Counted from the stretch's first letter, positions 54,930 through 64,000 are shown. The stretch is 64,000 bases of DNA from Lentzea guizhouensis (GCF_001701025.1 NZ_CP016793.1:7316001-7380000), one strand, 5' to 3'. Program-made: numbers and translations. The notes: generated from the sequence alone by a model not told the origin.

Positions 54930-55237
54930 GTCACGTGTTGGACCGGCGGATCGCTCGAACTTCGTTGAACTGGCGGACACGCTCGTGCTGGGGTTCGACG
55001 CCATCGACTTCCTGCACACCCTGACCGAACGCTGCGTCGACGGACTGCTACCACACCGGACAGCCCGTCGAGTGCGCTGACCTGGCACAGAAGCCGCAGC
55101 GCTGGCCCAGGTTCACCGAGGCCGCGCGTCAGCAGGGGTTCGCGGCTGTCCACGCGGTGCCGATGCGGAATCCGAACCGGGCCAGCGCACCTGCACGGTT
55201 CCTGTGCGGGCAGTTGAGTGCCATGTTCACCTGCTGA
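54913..55237 (+). pseudogene. Relic of a GAF-ANTAR gene
   Basis: From ATG 54913 one frame reads NFVELADTLVLGFDAIDFLH then TLTERCVDG and stops at 55080. A second frame (from about 55051) continues [20 protein letters not shown] and [12 protein letters not shown] and stops at 55237. Both parts match the GAF domain of the regulator at 45893 (FVELADTLVDDYDVVD...; EIQRWPRFAPLAIAEGFASV). About 55 residues between them and the whole ANTAR domain are gone. Confidence 0.8.
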
Positions 55238-55739
55238 CGTCAACGTGCGTTGTGCCCGGCGAGGAGCGAACTCGAACCGCCCGGAACTGAGAGTGGTCCC
55301 CGGCGACTCGCTCGCACTGCCGGGCGGATCGGTCGACACGCTGCCGGCGCCCGGGCGGGCGTTCAACATCCACGAGAGCCAGGTGAACGAACGCGGGCGC
55401 GGGAGCATCGGCGGCTGGTACTCCAAGGCACCGGCTACCGCGCACTGGTGTCGCCGCTACGAGCACTGTTGGCGGTAGCTGGAGCGATCAGAAAGCGTTT
55501 TCATCGGCCGTTTTCCACACCCGACTTGTCGCACTGTGACCACCGGTGTCGAGCTTCGAACGAAGTCCGAATCGCTCCTCCCGCGAACCTGACAAAGCAC
55601 TGCCAGGGCTCGCCGGCCCGACGAACAGGCCGTCATGCGCGCGGAGCCGCGCCTGAGCCCTGACGTTCGTCAGGATGACTGACCCCCTCCGCTGTGGTCC
55701 GATCGAACTCGAATGGCTGTTGAGGGGTGGGGGAGAGCC
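55238..55739. other. Intergenic region before the second NRPS operon
   Basis: About 500 bases. The first part (to about 55480) has open sequence ending WYSKAPATAHWCRRYEHCW, possibly a gene remnant I cannot name. The part 55490-55700 is less GC-rich and should hold the NRPS operon promoter. A GGGGGAG ribosome binding site precedes the NRPS ATG. No SARP-type direct repeats were found here. Confidence 0.4.
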
Positions 55740-58700
55740 ATGGCCCGTACGAGGTTGTTGCACGGCACGGTGCTCGACGAGGCGCTGTCGGCACCGGACG
55801 CCACGGCGTGGATCGGCGCCGGCGAGACGATGCCGTACGCCCGGCTGGACGAGCGGTCCGCCCATCTGGCCGCGCGGCTCGCCGACCTGGGGGTGCGGGC
55901 CGGCGACCTCGTGGCGCTCTTCCTCGAACGCGGGCCGGACATGGCCGTCGCGATCCTCGGGGTGCTGCGGGCCGGTGCCGCGTTCGTGCCGCTCGGACTG
56001 GACGAGCCGGCGGTGCGGCGCGCGCGGATTCTCGCCGACTGCGGGCCGGTCGTGGTGGTCGTGCACGAGGCGACCGCGGGACGGTTCTCGCACGACGGCT
56101 TCCGCCTCGTCGGGATCGAGGGCGACGCGGGGCGACTGGCGCAGCCGGAGATCGGCGCGGACGCCGCCGCGTACGTCATCTACACGTCCGGGTCGTCGGG
56201 CGCGCCCAAAGGGGTCGTGGTCGAGCACCGCAACCTCGTGCCCCATCTCGACTGGCTCGCCGAACACCTGCCGCTCGGGCGCGGTGATCGGCTGCTCCAG
56301 GTGGCGCCGTACACGTTCGACGCCGCCATGACGGACTTCTTCTGGCCGCTCGGCGGCGGTGCCGCCGTGGTGTCACTCGCGGAAGGGGAGCACCTGGACC
56401 CGTACGCGATCGCCACGGCACTCGTCGACCACGAGATCACGGCGGTCAGGTTGCCGCCGGCCATCATGCCGCTCCTGCTCGACGAGCCGGTGTTTCACCG
56501 CGCCATCGGACTGCGCTACCTCATCTGCGGTGGTGACCGGCTGCCCGTGCCGGTGGCCCGCCGCATCACCGAGGCGTTGCCACAGGTCCGGTTGTTCAAC
56601 CGGTACGGGCCGACCGAGGCCGCGGTCGCGGTCAGCTACCACGAGTTCGACGCCGCGGGCGACACCGGCGGGGACGTGCCGATCGGATCTGCCGTCACGG
56701 GCGCGGAACTGCACCTCGCGGACGGCACGCCGGCCGTGCCCGGTGCGGAGGGTGAGCTGCTGATCGGCGGGGCGGTCGTCGCGCGGGGATACCTCGGCGA
56801 CCCGGAGCTCACGGCCGCGCGGTTCGTCGAGGTTCCGGGCGCGGGGCGGGTGTTCCGGTCCGGTGATCGCGTCCGGGTCGGCGCCGCGGGTGCGTTCGTG
56901 TTCCTGGGCCGGGACGACGGGCAGGTCCAGGTCGCCGGTCACCGGGTCGAGACGGCCGAGGTGCGGGCCGCGCTGTGCGAGCACCCCGGTGTCGACGACT
57001 GCGTGATCACGCCGCGTGCCGACGCCCCCGACACGCTCGCCGCGTACGTGGTGGGGAGGGCGGTCCAGCCGTCCGCCGACGAGGTCCGCGCGTATCTGCG
57101 GGCCAGGTTGCCCCGTCACATGGTGCCGAGCGCCGTCGCGTTCGTGGACCGGCTGCCGATGACAGAGCGCGGCAAGGTGGATCTCGCCGCGCTGCACGCT
57201 CTGCCGTTCACGGCCACGGGAACGCCACCGGCACCACCGGCGCCGGCCACGAGGAGCGCCGTGCGGGACGCCTGGCTGGAGGTGCTCGGGAGCGCCGGAC
57301 CGGCCGGGTTCCTCGCGGCGGGTGGCACGTCGCTGCAGGCCGCGAGGCTGGCGAACCGGCTGCGGTCCCGGTGCGGTGTCAGCGTGTCCACGGCCGACAT
57401 CCTGCGGCACGAGAGCCTGGCCGGCTTCGAGGCCTGGTTCGCCACACAGGACCGAACGGTCGCTCCCGCGCCTCCCGCGGACCGCCAGGACAGCGGCGAC
57501 GCCCCGCTGACGCACCTGCAGGAGCGGCTGTGGTTCATGCACGAGTTCGCGCCGGACGAGCCGGTGTACAACTTCCAGGCGATCTACCACTTCACCGGCG
57601 ATCTCGACGAGACCGCGCTCCGCGCCGCGCTCACCGGGATCATCGACCGGCACGAGGTCCTGCGCTCCACCTTCGTCGCCCGCGACGGCGTGCCGCGGCA
57701 GGTGGTCCATCCGGACAACCGGCCGTCGGTGACCCTCGTCGACCTGCGCGACACGGGCATGACCGCGGAAGGCGTCGAGGCCACGGCCCGCGAGCTCGCC
57801 GAGGAGTTCGTGCGCAGGCCTTTCGACGTCACGACGGCGCCGCTGGTCCGCTGGTGCCTGATCCGGCTGGACGACCAGCGGCGGTGGCTCGTGCACAGCC
57901 AGCACCACCTCACCCACGACGGCTGGTCGTTCTCCGTCTTCCTGAACGAGCTGCTCGTGCGCTACCGCGCCGAGGTCACGGGCGGCGAGGTCGAGCTGCC
58001 GGAGCCGGTGTTGCAGTGCGGCGACTTCGCCCGCCGCCAGCGGCAGCTGTGGGACGAGCACGGGCTTCGCGAAGACCTGCCGTACTGGCTGGACCAGCTG
58101 CGCGGGGTGCCACCGCTCGCGCTGACCCCGCGGCCGGACGTGCCGGTCGACCAGTCCGGCACCCAGGTGCGCCGCCGGGTGTCCGCCGAGCTGGTCGGGA
58201 AGATCAAGGAGCAGAGCGCCTCCGCGGCCGTCACGCCGTTCATGTTCTGCTTCGCCGCCTGGCAGACGTTCGTGTGGCTCCTGACCGGGCAGCGCGACTT
58301 CGCCGTCGGGACGGCGGTCGTGAACAGGCGGTGGGAGGAGGCCGAGCACATGCTCGGCTGCGTGTTGAACAACCTCGCGATCCGCACGACGATCGCGCCG
58401 GAACTCGACTTTCTCACGTTCGTGCGGCGAACGGCCGACGAGCTGCTGGCCGCCTACGCGCACGACACCGCGCCGTTGCACGCGATCGTCGAGCAGCTCC
58501 GGCTGCCGAGGAACCTGGAGAACCCGCTCTTCCAGACGACGTTCAACTTCCACGACGCGCCGTTCCCCGACCTCACCCTGCCCGGCACGCGGCTGGTGCT
58601 GGAGGAGGCGATCGCCAACGGCACCGCGAAGTTCCCGATCGACGTCATCTTCATCACCGGCGCGCAACGCCGGACGGGCGGAACCGGCGCGGAGGAGTAC

Positions 58701-59138
58701 GACGTGGTGTGGCACGCGTCGGCACGTCATTTCGACGCCGCCCAGGCCAATGCCTGCGCTGACGCCTTCCTCGCCCTTCTCGCGCGGGTGGCCGACGTGC
58801 CCCGATCGCGGTTGTCGGACCTGCCCGCGCCGAGGATCCCGGTGGCCGGCGTCGAGCCGGCGGACATCCCGACCACACGGGAGGAAGACCAGAGCACGGC
58901 ACGGGTGCGCGACATCGTCCGCACCGTGTGGACGGAGCTGCTGGGTGTCGAGGTGCGTGAGCACGACAACTTCTTCGACCGTGGCGGCCATTCACTGCTG
59001 GCGGTGCGGGTGATGAGCCGTCTGCGGGCCCGGACCGGTCAGCGGATGCCGGTCCGCCTGATCTTCGAGGCGCAGACCTTCCGCGATTTCGTCAACGAGG
59101 TCGCGCGCACCCTGCTGGCCGCGGGAGTCGCGTCGTGA
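55740..59138 (+). CDS. NRPS, domains A-T-C-T
   Basis: 1132 residues. A domain (about 1-480; YTSGSSGAPKG, RYGPTEAAVA, A10 lysine in ERGKVDLA), a carrier with Ser in AAGGTSLQAARL, C domain (about 590-1020; intact HHLTHDG), and a second carrier (LGVEVREHDNFF, GGHSLLAV). The specificity code read by eye is D-A-T-R-I-G-R-V-A-K, with two Arg lining the pocket, which I cannot match to a known substrate. There is no release domain, so the product leaves the last carrier by other means. It is the first gene of the compact second operon. Confidence 0.92.
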   Translation: MARTRLLHGTVLDEALSAPDATAWIGAGETMPYARLDERSAHLAARLADLGVRAGDLVALFLERGPDMAVAILGVLRAGAAFVPLGLDEPAVRRARILADCGPVVVVVHEATAGRFSHDGFRLVGIEGDAGRLAQPEIGADAAAYVIYTSGSSGAPKGVVVEHRNLVPHLDWLAEHLPLGRGDRLLQVAPYTFDAAMTDFFWPLGGGAAVVSLAEGEHLDPYAIATALVDHEITAVRLPPAIMPLLLDEPVFHRAIGLRYLICGGDRLPVPVARRITEALPQVRLFNRYGPTEAAVAVSYHEFDAAGDTGGDVPIGSAVTGAELHLADGTPAVPGAEGELLIGGAVVARGYLGDPELTAARFVEVPGAGRVFRSGDRVRVGAAGAFVFLGRDDGQVQVAGHRVETAEVRAALCEHPGVDDCVITPRADAPDTLAAYVVGRAVQPSADEVRAYLRARLPRHMVPSAVAFVDRLPMTERGKVDLAALHALPFTATGTPPAPPAPATRSAVRDAWLEVLGSAGPAGFLAAGGTSLQAARLANRLRSRCGVSVSTADILRHESLAGFEAWFATQDRTVAPAPPADRQDSGDAPLTHLQERLWFMHEFAPDEPVYNFQAIYHFTGDLDETALRAALTGIIDRHEVLRSTFVARDGVPRQVVHPDNRPSVTLVDLRDTGMTAEGVEATARELAEEFVRRPFDVTTAPLVRWCLIRLDDQRRWLVHSQHHLTHDGWSFSVFLNELLVRYRAEVTGGEVELPEPVLQCGDFARRQRQLWDEHGLREDLPYWLDQLRGVPPLALTPRPDVPVDQSGTQVRRRVSAELVGKIKEQSASAAVTPFMFCFAAWQTFVWLLTGQRDFAVGTAVVNRRWEEAEHMLGCVLNNLAIRTTIAPELDFLTFVRRTADELLAAYAHDTAPLHAIVEQLRLPRNLENPLFQTTFNFHDAPFPDLTLPGTRLVLEEAIANGTAKFPIDVIFITGAQRRTGGTGAEEYDVVWHASARHFDAAQANACADAFLALLARVADVPRSRLSDLPAPRIPVAGVEPADIPTTREEDQSTARVRDIVRTVWTELLGVEVREHDNFFDRGGHSLLAVRVMSRLRARTGQRMPVRLIFEAQTFRDFVNEVARTLLAAGVAS

Positions 59139-60445
59139 CCGACGACCGGACACCACGAGGCCAGGTGCGAGTCCGCCCGGACCTCATGCCGCCCGAAGCA
59201 TTTCCCCGTCTGCAGGACGCGTTGGCCCACGCCTACGAGAACACCGGACTGGCCGGCCGGAAGCTGGACGAGGCCGGGGTGCGTCCCGGGGACGTGCGGC
59301 ATCCGGACGACCTCCGGCTCGTTCCGGTGACGAGCCGGGCGGAGTACCGGCAAGCGTTCCCCGCAGGTGTGCTCGTGCGCGGTGCGACGCTGAGCGATCC
59401 CATGGTGGTGCGCAGCCGCAGTTCCGGCACCGCGCACGAGCGCTTGATCAGCGCCGACTACTCCTACACGCTCGCGGAGCGGAGGTTCGGCGCGCTGGAC
59501 GTCAACCCGCCCCTGCTGCGCGTGCTCGCGGACCCGGCGACGCGCCACAGCGTCCGCTACGCCGCGCCGAACTGCTCCGACGTGGAGTGCTCCCTGCCGA
59601 CCACGAAGTTCGAGGACCGCGTGCTGCCCAACGGCATGCTCGTGCTGCCGTCCGCGCACGACGTGTACGCGACCCCGGACACCATGTTGCGCGCCGCACG
59701 GGAGGAGATCGACAGGTGGGAACCGGACTACCTGTCCTGTGACGCGACGAGACTCGCGCATCTGGTGCGGTGGTGCCAGGACGACGGGGCGCTGCCCGGC
59801 CGCGCGTTGATCCTGACGTACAACTTCGCGCCCGCCTTCGCGGTTGCCCACCTGCGGGACCGGATGCCCGCCACGATGCTGCTGGCGAACTCGGTGACGA
59901 TGTCGGAGTGCGGGTGGATCGCCGCGACCTGCGAGCACGGCACCACACACCTGAACGTGGCCGAGCTGTGGCTCGAACTGCTCGACGCCGACCGGCACCC
60001 GGTCGGCCAGGGGGCGGTCGGCGAGCTCGTGGTGACGACCCTCGGTGAGCCGCTCGCGCCTCGCGTCCGCTACCTGACGGGGGATCTCTACCGGTTGCTC
60101 GGCGGTTGCCCGTGCGGACACCCGCACCCGGCGGTGCGGTTCGAAGGCCGCTGGCGGGACGCACCCGTCTGCGCGGACGGGACGCGGATGACCACCGTCG
60201 CCGTCGACGATCTCGTCGGTGCTCCGGAACACCTGGTGAGCTACCGCTTCCACCAGCACGCACCGGAACGCGCGGAGCTGCGCTACATGTCCGACCGGGG
60301 AGCCGTGCCCCGGTGGGAGGAAGAGCTGGTCGAGCGGCTCGCGGAACGACTGGGGCCGCGGTGCCGCGTCGAGGTCGGTGTCGCGCCGTACCTGCCCTCC
60401 GAACGCTCGGGCAAGTTCCTCACCTGCACGACCGCGATCTCCTAG
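59135..60445 (+). CDS. PaaK-like phenylacetate-CoA ligase family protein
   Basis: 436 residues of the ANL superfamily, PaaK branch: SRSSGTAHERLISADYSYTL as phosphate loop, TMSECGWIAATCEHGTTHLN, LTGDLYRLLGGCPCGHPHPA with a CPCG metal-type knot, and a C-terminal lysine in ERSGKFLTC. It should adenylate a carboxylic acid and pass it to CoA or a carrier protein. The GTG overlaps the NRPS stop. It may supply the starter acid for the A-T-C-T enzyme. Confidence 0.82.
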   Translation: MTDDRTPRGQVRVRPDLMPPEAFPRLQDALAHAYENTGLAGRKLDEAGVRPGDVRHPDDLRLVPVTSRAEYRQAFPAGVLVRGATLSDPMVVRSRSSGTAHERLISADYSYTLAERRFGALDVNPPLLRVLADPATRHSVRYAAPNCSDVECSLPTTKFEDRVLPNGMLVLPSAHDVYATPDTMLRAAREEIDRWEPDYLSCDATRLAHLVRWCQDDGALPGRALILTYNFAPAFAVAHLRDRMPATMLLANSVTMSECGWIAATCEHGTTHLNVAELWLELLDADRHPVGQGAVGELVVTTLGEPLAPRVRYLTGDLYRLLGGCPCGHPHPAVRFEGRWRDAPVCADGTRMTTVAVDDLVGAPEHLVSYRFHQHAPERAELRYMSDRGAVPRWEEELVERLAERLGPRCRVEVGVAPYLPSERSGKFLTCTTAIS

Positions 60446-60463
60446 ACCGAGAAGAGAACCGTC

Positions 60464-61684
60464 ATGCTCCGCACCGGCATCGCCGAGGTCCTGCGTGCCG
60501 ACCTCCCCATCGTCCGGACGGCGTCGCCCGGCGGGAGGCCGTTGATCTACCTGGACAGCGCCGCGACCACACTCACACCGGAACCGGTGATCGCCGCGAT
60601 CGCCGGTTACTACCGCGAGGTCAGCGCGAGTGTCCACCGCGGCAAGCACATGCTGTCGGACATCGCTTCCACGCGGTTCGAACAGGTGAGGGCGGAGACC
60701 GCCACCGAGCTCGGTGCCGCCGCGAGGGAGATCGCGTTCGTGCCCAACACCACTGCGGCGCTCAACGTGGTCGCCTCCGGGTTGCGACTCCGCCCGGACG
60801 ACGTGGTGCTGGTGCCGCTGGACGTCCACCACTCGAACCTGCTGCCGTGGCGGCGAACCGCCCGCGTCCGGCACATCCGGCTCAACGACGACGCGACCGT
60901 CGACCTGGACCACTACGGCGAACTGCTCCGCGGCGGTCCGAAGGTCGTGGCGGTGAGCCACTGCTCCAACGTCACCGGCCGGTACGCGCCGGTGCGGGAG
61001 ATGGCGCGGATGGCACACGAGGCCGGCGCCCTGTTCGTGCTCGACGCCGCGCAGTCCGTGCCGCACGGGGAGATCCGGCTCGCGGAGACCGGTGCCGACT
61101 ACGCCGCCTTCTCCGCGCACAAGATGCTGGGACCCACCGGGATCGGTGTCCTCTACGGACGGCTGGACGAGCTCGACCCGCTGCTGACCGGTGGTGGCAC
61201 CGTGGACTGGGTCGACCTCGACGGTGCCCGGTTGCGCGACGAACCGCACCACCTCGAGGCGGGCACCCCGCACATCGCGGGCGTGTACGGGCTCGGTGCC
61301 ACGCTCGACTACCTGCGCGGACTGGGCTGGCGGGAGGTCGCGGCGCACGACCGGGAGCTCGCGGCCGAGTTGTACCGGTGGATCGAGCAGCGGCCGCACC
61401 TCGCCCCGCTCGGCGGCACCGGCGCCGACGGCCGTGCCGCCATCGCCAGCCTGCGGTTGCCCGCCCGCGTGGACGCGGACGAGGTCGCTCGCCTGTTGAG
61501 CGACTCGTACTCGGTGATGTGCCGGTCAGGGAAGCTCTGCGCGCAACCGCTGATCGACACGATCGGCGACGGACGCCCCGTCCTGCGCGTCTCGGCGTAC
61601 CTCTACACCACGCCGGACGAGCTGCGCACGGCCTTCGAGGCCCTGGACGAGGTTCTCTCGATGGTCGGTGTGCCGGTCGGATGA
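60464..61684 (+). CDS. SufS/CsdA-like cysteine desulfurase family enzyme
   Basis: 406 residues of class V PLP fold: YLDSAATTLTPEPVIAAIAG, Asp194 in FVLDAAQSVPHG, and Schiff-base Lys220 in FSAHKMLGPTG. The Cys of the SufS motif is kept (Cys359 in SGKLCAQPL). It can remove sulfur from cysteine, or act as a pathway-specific lyase. In this NRPS operon it suggests a sulfur-containing product or an unusual PLP step (inference). It overlaps the methyltransferase start by four bases. Confidence 0.86.
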   Translation: MLRTGIAEVLRADLPIVRTASPGGRPLIYLDSAATTLTPEPVIAAIAGYYREVSASVHRGKHMLSDIASTRFEQVRAETATELGAAAREIAFVPNTTAALNVVASGLRLRPDDVVLVPLDVHHSNLLPWRRTARVRHIRLNDDATVDLDHYGELLRGGPKVVAVSHCSNVTGRYAPVREMARMAHEAGALFVLDAAQSVPHGEIRLAETGADYAAFSAHKMLGPTGIGVLYGRLDELDPLLTGGGTVDWVDLDGARLRDEPHHLEAGTPHIAGVYGLGATLDYLRGLGWREVAAHDRELAAELYRWIEQRPHLAPLGGTGADGRAAIASLRLPARVDADEVARLLSDSYSVMCRSGKLCAQPLIDTIGDGRPVLRVSAYLYTTPDELRTAFEALDEVLSMVGVPVG

Positions 61685-62376
61685 CCATCGACTTCAACCA
61701 GCACTTCGAGGACCACGCCGTGCACTACGCCGACCGGGTGGCCCCGCTCTTCGACGTGACCTGCCGGCACGTCGGGGCGTGGGCCGCGGCGCTTCCGGCC
61801 GCCACCCGGGTGCTCGACGTCGCGTGCGGTGACGGCCGGGTGGCCGCCACGGTCTCCGCGAGCGGCCACGAGGTGATCGCATGTGACCGGTCCGCGTCGC
61901 TGCTGCGGCGCGCGGCGCACGTCCGCGTGCGGGTGCTCCGCGCTGACGCGCACGCCCTTCCGCTGCAGGACGGCAGTGTGGGGGCGGTCGTGTGCAACCT
62001 CGGGCTGCAGTTCTTCGACCGCCCGGTGGTCGCACTGCGCGAGATGGCCCGCGTGGCGGGCGGCGGAAAGCCGGTGTTGGTCACGGTTCCCGGCACTGCG
62101 TCCGGAGCTCCGCTGCCGGCGCGCCTCCCCGTCACGGATCTGCTCGAATCGGCGGGGCTCGCGCTCGTCGCGGAGCACACCCTCGCCGATCACGCGCGTC
62201 TTCACGACGTCACGACGCTGCTGGCGGTGTGGCGGGTCGAGCTGGGACACCGCCGGGAGCTGGCCGAGGCCTCGGACGAGGAGCTGACCGAGCTCGCGGA
62301 AGTGCTGCTGGAACGGGAAGAAGGAGGAGTCGGCGTGCCGTTGGTGTTTCGGGCCTACCACTGCACGGCCGGGTAG
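61681..62376 (+). CDS. SAM-dependent methyltransferase, class I
   Basis: 231 residues. Motif I is VLDVACGDGRVAA, motif II ADAHALPLQDGSVGAVVCNL and the post-motif FFDRPVVALREMARV. It belongs to the UbiE/small-molecule methyltransferase type. It probably N-, O- or S-methylates the NRPS product. The ATG overlaps the preceding stop, and the exporter follows after three bases. Confidence 0.9.
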   Translation: MTIDFNQHFEDHAVHYADRVAPLFDVTCRHVGAWAAALPAATRVLDVACGDGRVAATVSASGHEVIACDRSASLLRRAAHVRVRVLRADAHALPLQDGSVGAVVCNLGLQFFDRPVVALREMARVAGGGKPVLVTVPGTASGAPLPARLPVTDLLESAGLALVAEHTLADHARLHDVTTLLAVWRVELGHRRELAEASDEELTELAEVLLEREEGGVGVPLVFRAYHCTAG

Positions 62377-62379
62377 TCC

Positions 62380-63621
62380 ATGGCGCGCGGCGCGTTGTGG
62401 CGTTCACCCGACTTCCTGCGGTTGTGGGCCGCCCAGTCGATCAGCGAGACGGGCACGCAGGTCAGCATGCTCGCCATTCCGCTGCTGGCCATCGGCGTGC
62501 TGCAGGTGTCAGCGGCGGAGCTCGGCCTGCTCGGTGCGGCGCGGACGTTGCCGTTCCTGCTGTTCGCGTTGCCGGCGGGCGCGTTGCTCGACCGGATGCG
62601 CCGCAGGCCGGTCATGGTGTTCGCGGACTTCGCACGGGCCGCCCTGCTGGCGACCATTCCCGTCGCTCACGCCTTCGGCGCGCTCACCCTGTGGCACCTG
62701 TTCTGCGTCGTCGCACTGGTCGGCTTGCTCACGGTGTTCTTCGACGTCGCGTACCAGAGCTTCCTGCCCTCCCTGGTCGACCGCGCGCAGCTGACGGAGG
62801 GCAACGCGAAGCTGACCACCACCCGCTCGGCGGCCGAGGTGATCGGTCCTGGCGTGGCGGGCACGCTGGTCGGCGCGATCGGCGCCGCGGTCACGATCGT
62901 GGTCGACGCGGTGAGCTACCTGCTGTCCGGGTTGCTGTGCTGGCGCATCCGGCGGGAGGAACCCGTCAGCACGACGGGTGGTGCGCCGAGATCGCTGCGG
63001 CGCGAGATCGTCGAAGGGCTGGTGTTCGTCGTCCGCCACCCGCTGCTGGGCCGGATCGGGATCTGCGCCGGACTCACCAACTTCGCGTCGTCGATGACGA
63101 CCGTGCTGCTACCGCTGTACATGGTCCGCTCGCTCGGCTACTCGCCGGGCCTGGTCGGTCTCGTGCTGGCGATCGCGGGCCTCGGTCTCGTCGTCGGCGC
63201 GGTGTGCGCGGCCCGGCTGTCCACGCGGTTCGGCGTCGGGCGCACCATCGTGGGGAGCGCCATCGCCTCGGGTGCCGGGCTGGTGCTGATCCCGTTCGCC
63301 GGTCCGGCGTTGTCGTTGCCGTTCCTCATCGCGGGCAAGGTCCTCTTCGGACTGTCCGTGCCGCTGTTCAACATCGCGCAGATCAGCCTGCGCCAGGCGG
63401 TGACGCCGCACCGGCTGCTCGGCAGGATGAACGCGTCGATGCGGTTCCTGGTGTGGAGCACCATCTCACTGGGCAGCCTGGCCGCCGGACTCCTCGGCGA
63501 GGTCTTCGGGATGCGTGCCGCGCTGGTGGTCGCCTCCGTCATCGGTGCTCTGTCCTGGCTGGCGCTGATGTGGTCGCCGGTGCCCCGGCTGCGCGAGCTG
63601 CCGTCGGAGCTGCCGGCATGA
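62380..63621 (+). CDS. MFS exporter of cluster 2
   Basis: 413 residues with about twelve helices. The MFS motif FALPAGALLDRMRRRPVMVF and the loop FFDVAYQSFLPSLVDRAQLT are typical of the enterobactin-exporter-like MFS group often seen in NRPS clusters. It is likely the export and self-resistance pump for the second operon. Its 3' end overlaps the convergent FHA-type gene. Confidence 0.88.
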   Translation: MARGALWRSPDFLRLWAAQSISETGTQVSMLAIPLLAIGVLQVSAAELGLLGAARTLPFLLFALPAGALLDRMRRRPVMVFADFARAALLATIPVAHAFGALTLWHLFCVVALVGLLTVFFDVAYQSFLPSLVDRAQLTEGNAKLTTTRSAAEVIGPGVAGTLVGAIGAAVTIVVDAVSYLLSGLLCWRIRREEPVSTTGGAPRSLRREIVEGLVFVVRHPLLGRIGICAGLTNFASSMTTVLLPLYMVRSLGYSPGLVGLVLAIAGLGLVVGAVCAARLSTRFGVGRTIVGSAIASGAGLVLIPFAGPALSLPFLIAGKVLFGLSVPLFNIAQISLRQAVTPHRLLGRMNASMRFLVWSTISLGSLAAGLLGEVFGMRAALVVASVIGALSWLALMWSPVPRLRELPSELPA

Positions 63622-64000
63622 GGCTCAGGTGCTCCGGCCGCACGAGGTCGAACTTGAGCGCGCTCGCCACCAGCGACTCCCGCTTCGCCGCGCGCGTCAT
63701 CCCGGCGGGTGCCACCGGGCCGAACTTCCCGGCCAGGTAGTCGATGTGGTAGTTCACGGCAGACCTGCCGAGCGCCCGTTCGTCGCCGAAGCGCGACAGC
63801 CGTTGCGACACCTGGGCGGGGGTGGGCACGGCCGCGGCGCCACCACGGCGCAGTCGCGGCTCGCAGAGGCACACGAGCACCATGAAGTACCTGCTCTCCT
63901 CGTCCAGCAACGGGAGCGCGTCGTCGGAGCCGGGCACGACGCCGGTGTCCGGCCGTTCCGGGGCGAAGACGGTGAAGCTGTTGTGCCCGCCGCCGGCCGC
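63539..64000 (-). CDS. FHA-domain-type actinobacterial regulator, 3' part
   Basis: The gene enters from the right edge. The visible 153 residues (HNSFTVFAPERPD, LDEESRYFMVLVCLCEPRLR, RSAVNYHIDYLAGKFGPVAP, ALKFDLVRPEHLSL) match the C-terminal helix-turn-helix half of actinobacterial FHA-domain proteins. After that motif the frame runs 83 bases into the 3' end of the exporter gene before its stop, longer than relatives as I remember them, so the last residues are uncertain or another small indel is present. Confidence 0.7.
   Translation of the reverse strand, partial: AAGGGHNSFTVFAPERPDTGVVPGSDDALPLLDEESRYFMVLVCLCEPRLRRGGAAAVPTPAQVSQRLSRFGDERALGRSAVNYHIDYLAGKFGPVAPAGMTRAAKRESLVASALKFDLVRPEHLSLMPAAPTAARAAGAPATTSAPARTEHR

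Noticed and set aside
56373..58991. An 872-codon frame antisense to the second NRPS
   Set aside because: Same mirror effect. No start signal and no recognisable fold.
1..64000. tRNA, rRNA, insertion sequences, phage attachment sites, replication origin
   Set aside because: I found no cloverleaf-like sequence, transposase motif or flanking direct repeats that would support any of these.

Overview
The window is high-GC DNA with GTG/TTG starts, many 4-base ATGA/GTGA gene overlaps, SARP and ANTAR regulators, DUF5994 and DUF3040 proteins, MbtH and NRPS genes. This points to a filamentous actinomycete, most likely of the Pseudonocardiales (Lentzea, Saccharothrix, Actinosynnema or Amycolatopsis type). 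That assignment is inference from gene content; no rRNA or tRNA gene was seen.

Layout. 1-5.8 kb: a pair of CNNM/CBS membrane proteins, a Spo0M-like protein followed by a perfect 18-bp hairpin, a DUF3040 protein, and a TetR/DJ-1 pair carrying the same operator twice. 5.9-19.4 kb: mixed metabolic and regulatory genes: two YciI-type proteins, a large LuxR regulator, an extra enolase, an ECF-type sigma factor, a fumarylacetoacetate hydrolase, a DMT-like exporter and a GntR regulator. Several genes here are interrupted by 1-2 base indels, mostly in G/C runs. 19.5-37.7 kb: first biosynthetic cluster, made of a divergent SARP regulator, free condensation domain, SDR epimerase, MbtH, A(Ser)-T, PP2C-like protein, amidase, C-A(Asn)-T-C NRPS, FemAB-like transferase, DegT aminotransferase, MFS exporter and NUDIX hydrolase. 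It is one tightly coupled operon closed by a hairpin. 37.8-42.5 kb: four family-1 pectate lyases in two transcription units, each with a readable promoter and a palindromic operator. 42.8-55.2 kb: a stress/regulatory region with two DUF5994-type genes preceded by the same conserved 106-base leader, a transglutaminase-fold protein without its catalytic Cys, GAF-ANTAR regulators (one a relic), a hibernation-factor-like protein, and a GH130/glycosyltransferase operon. 55.7-63.6 kb: a second, compact biosynthetic operon: A-T-C-T NRPS, PaaK-like ligase, SufS-like PLP enzyme, methyltransferase and MFS exporter. The window ends in a convergent FHA-type gene.

How the parts work together. Cluster 1 looks like a short peptide pathway in which Ser and Asn are activated, an amino group is installed by DegT/SDR chemistry, and further amide bonds are formed by free-standing enzymes. 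There is no thioesterase in either cluster, so product release must be unconventional. The strongest candidate for something undescribed is the duplicated DUF5994 leader, which is better conserved than the coding sequence it precedes. The two NRPS operons come next, since I could not match either to a named pathway.
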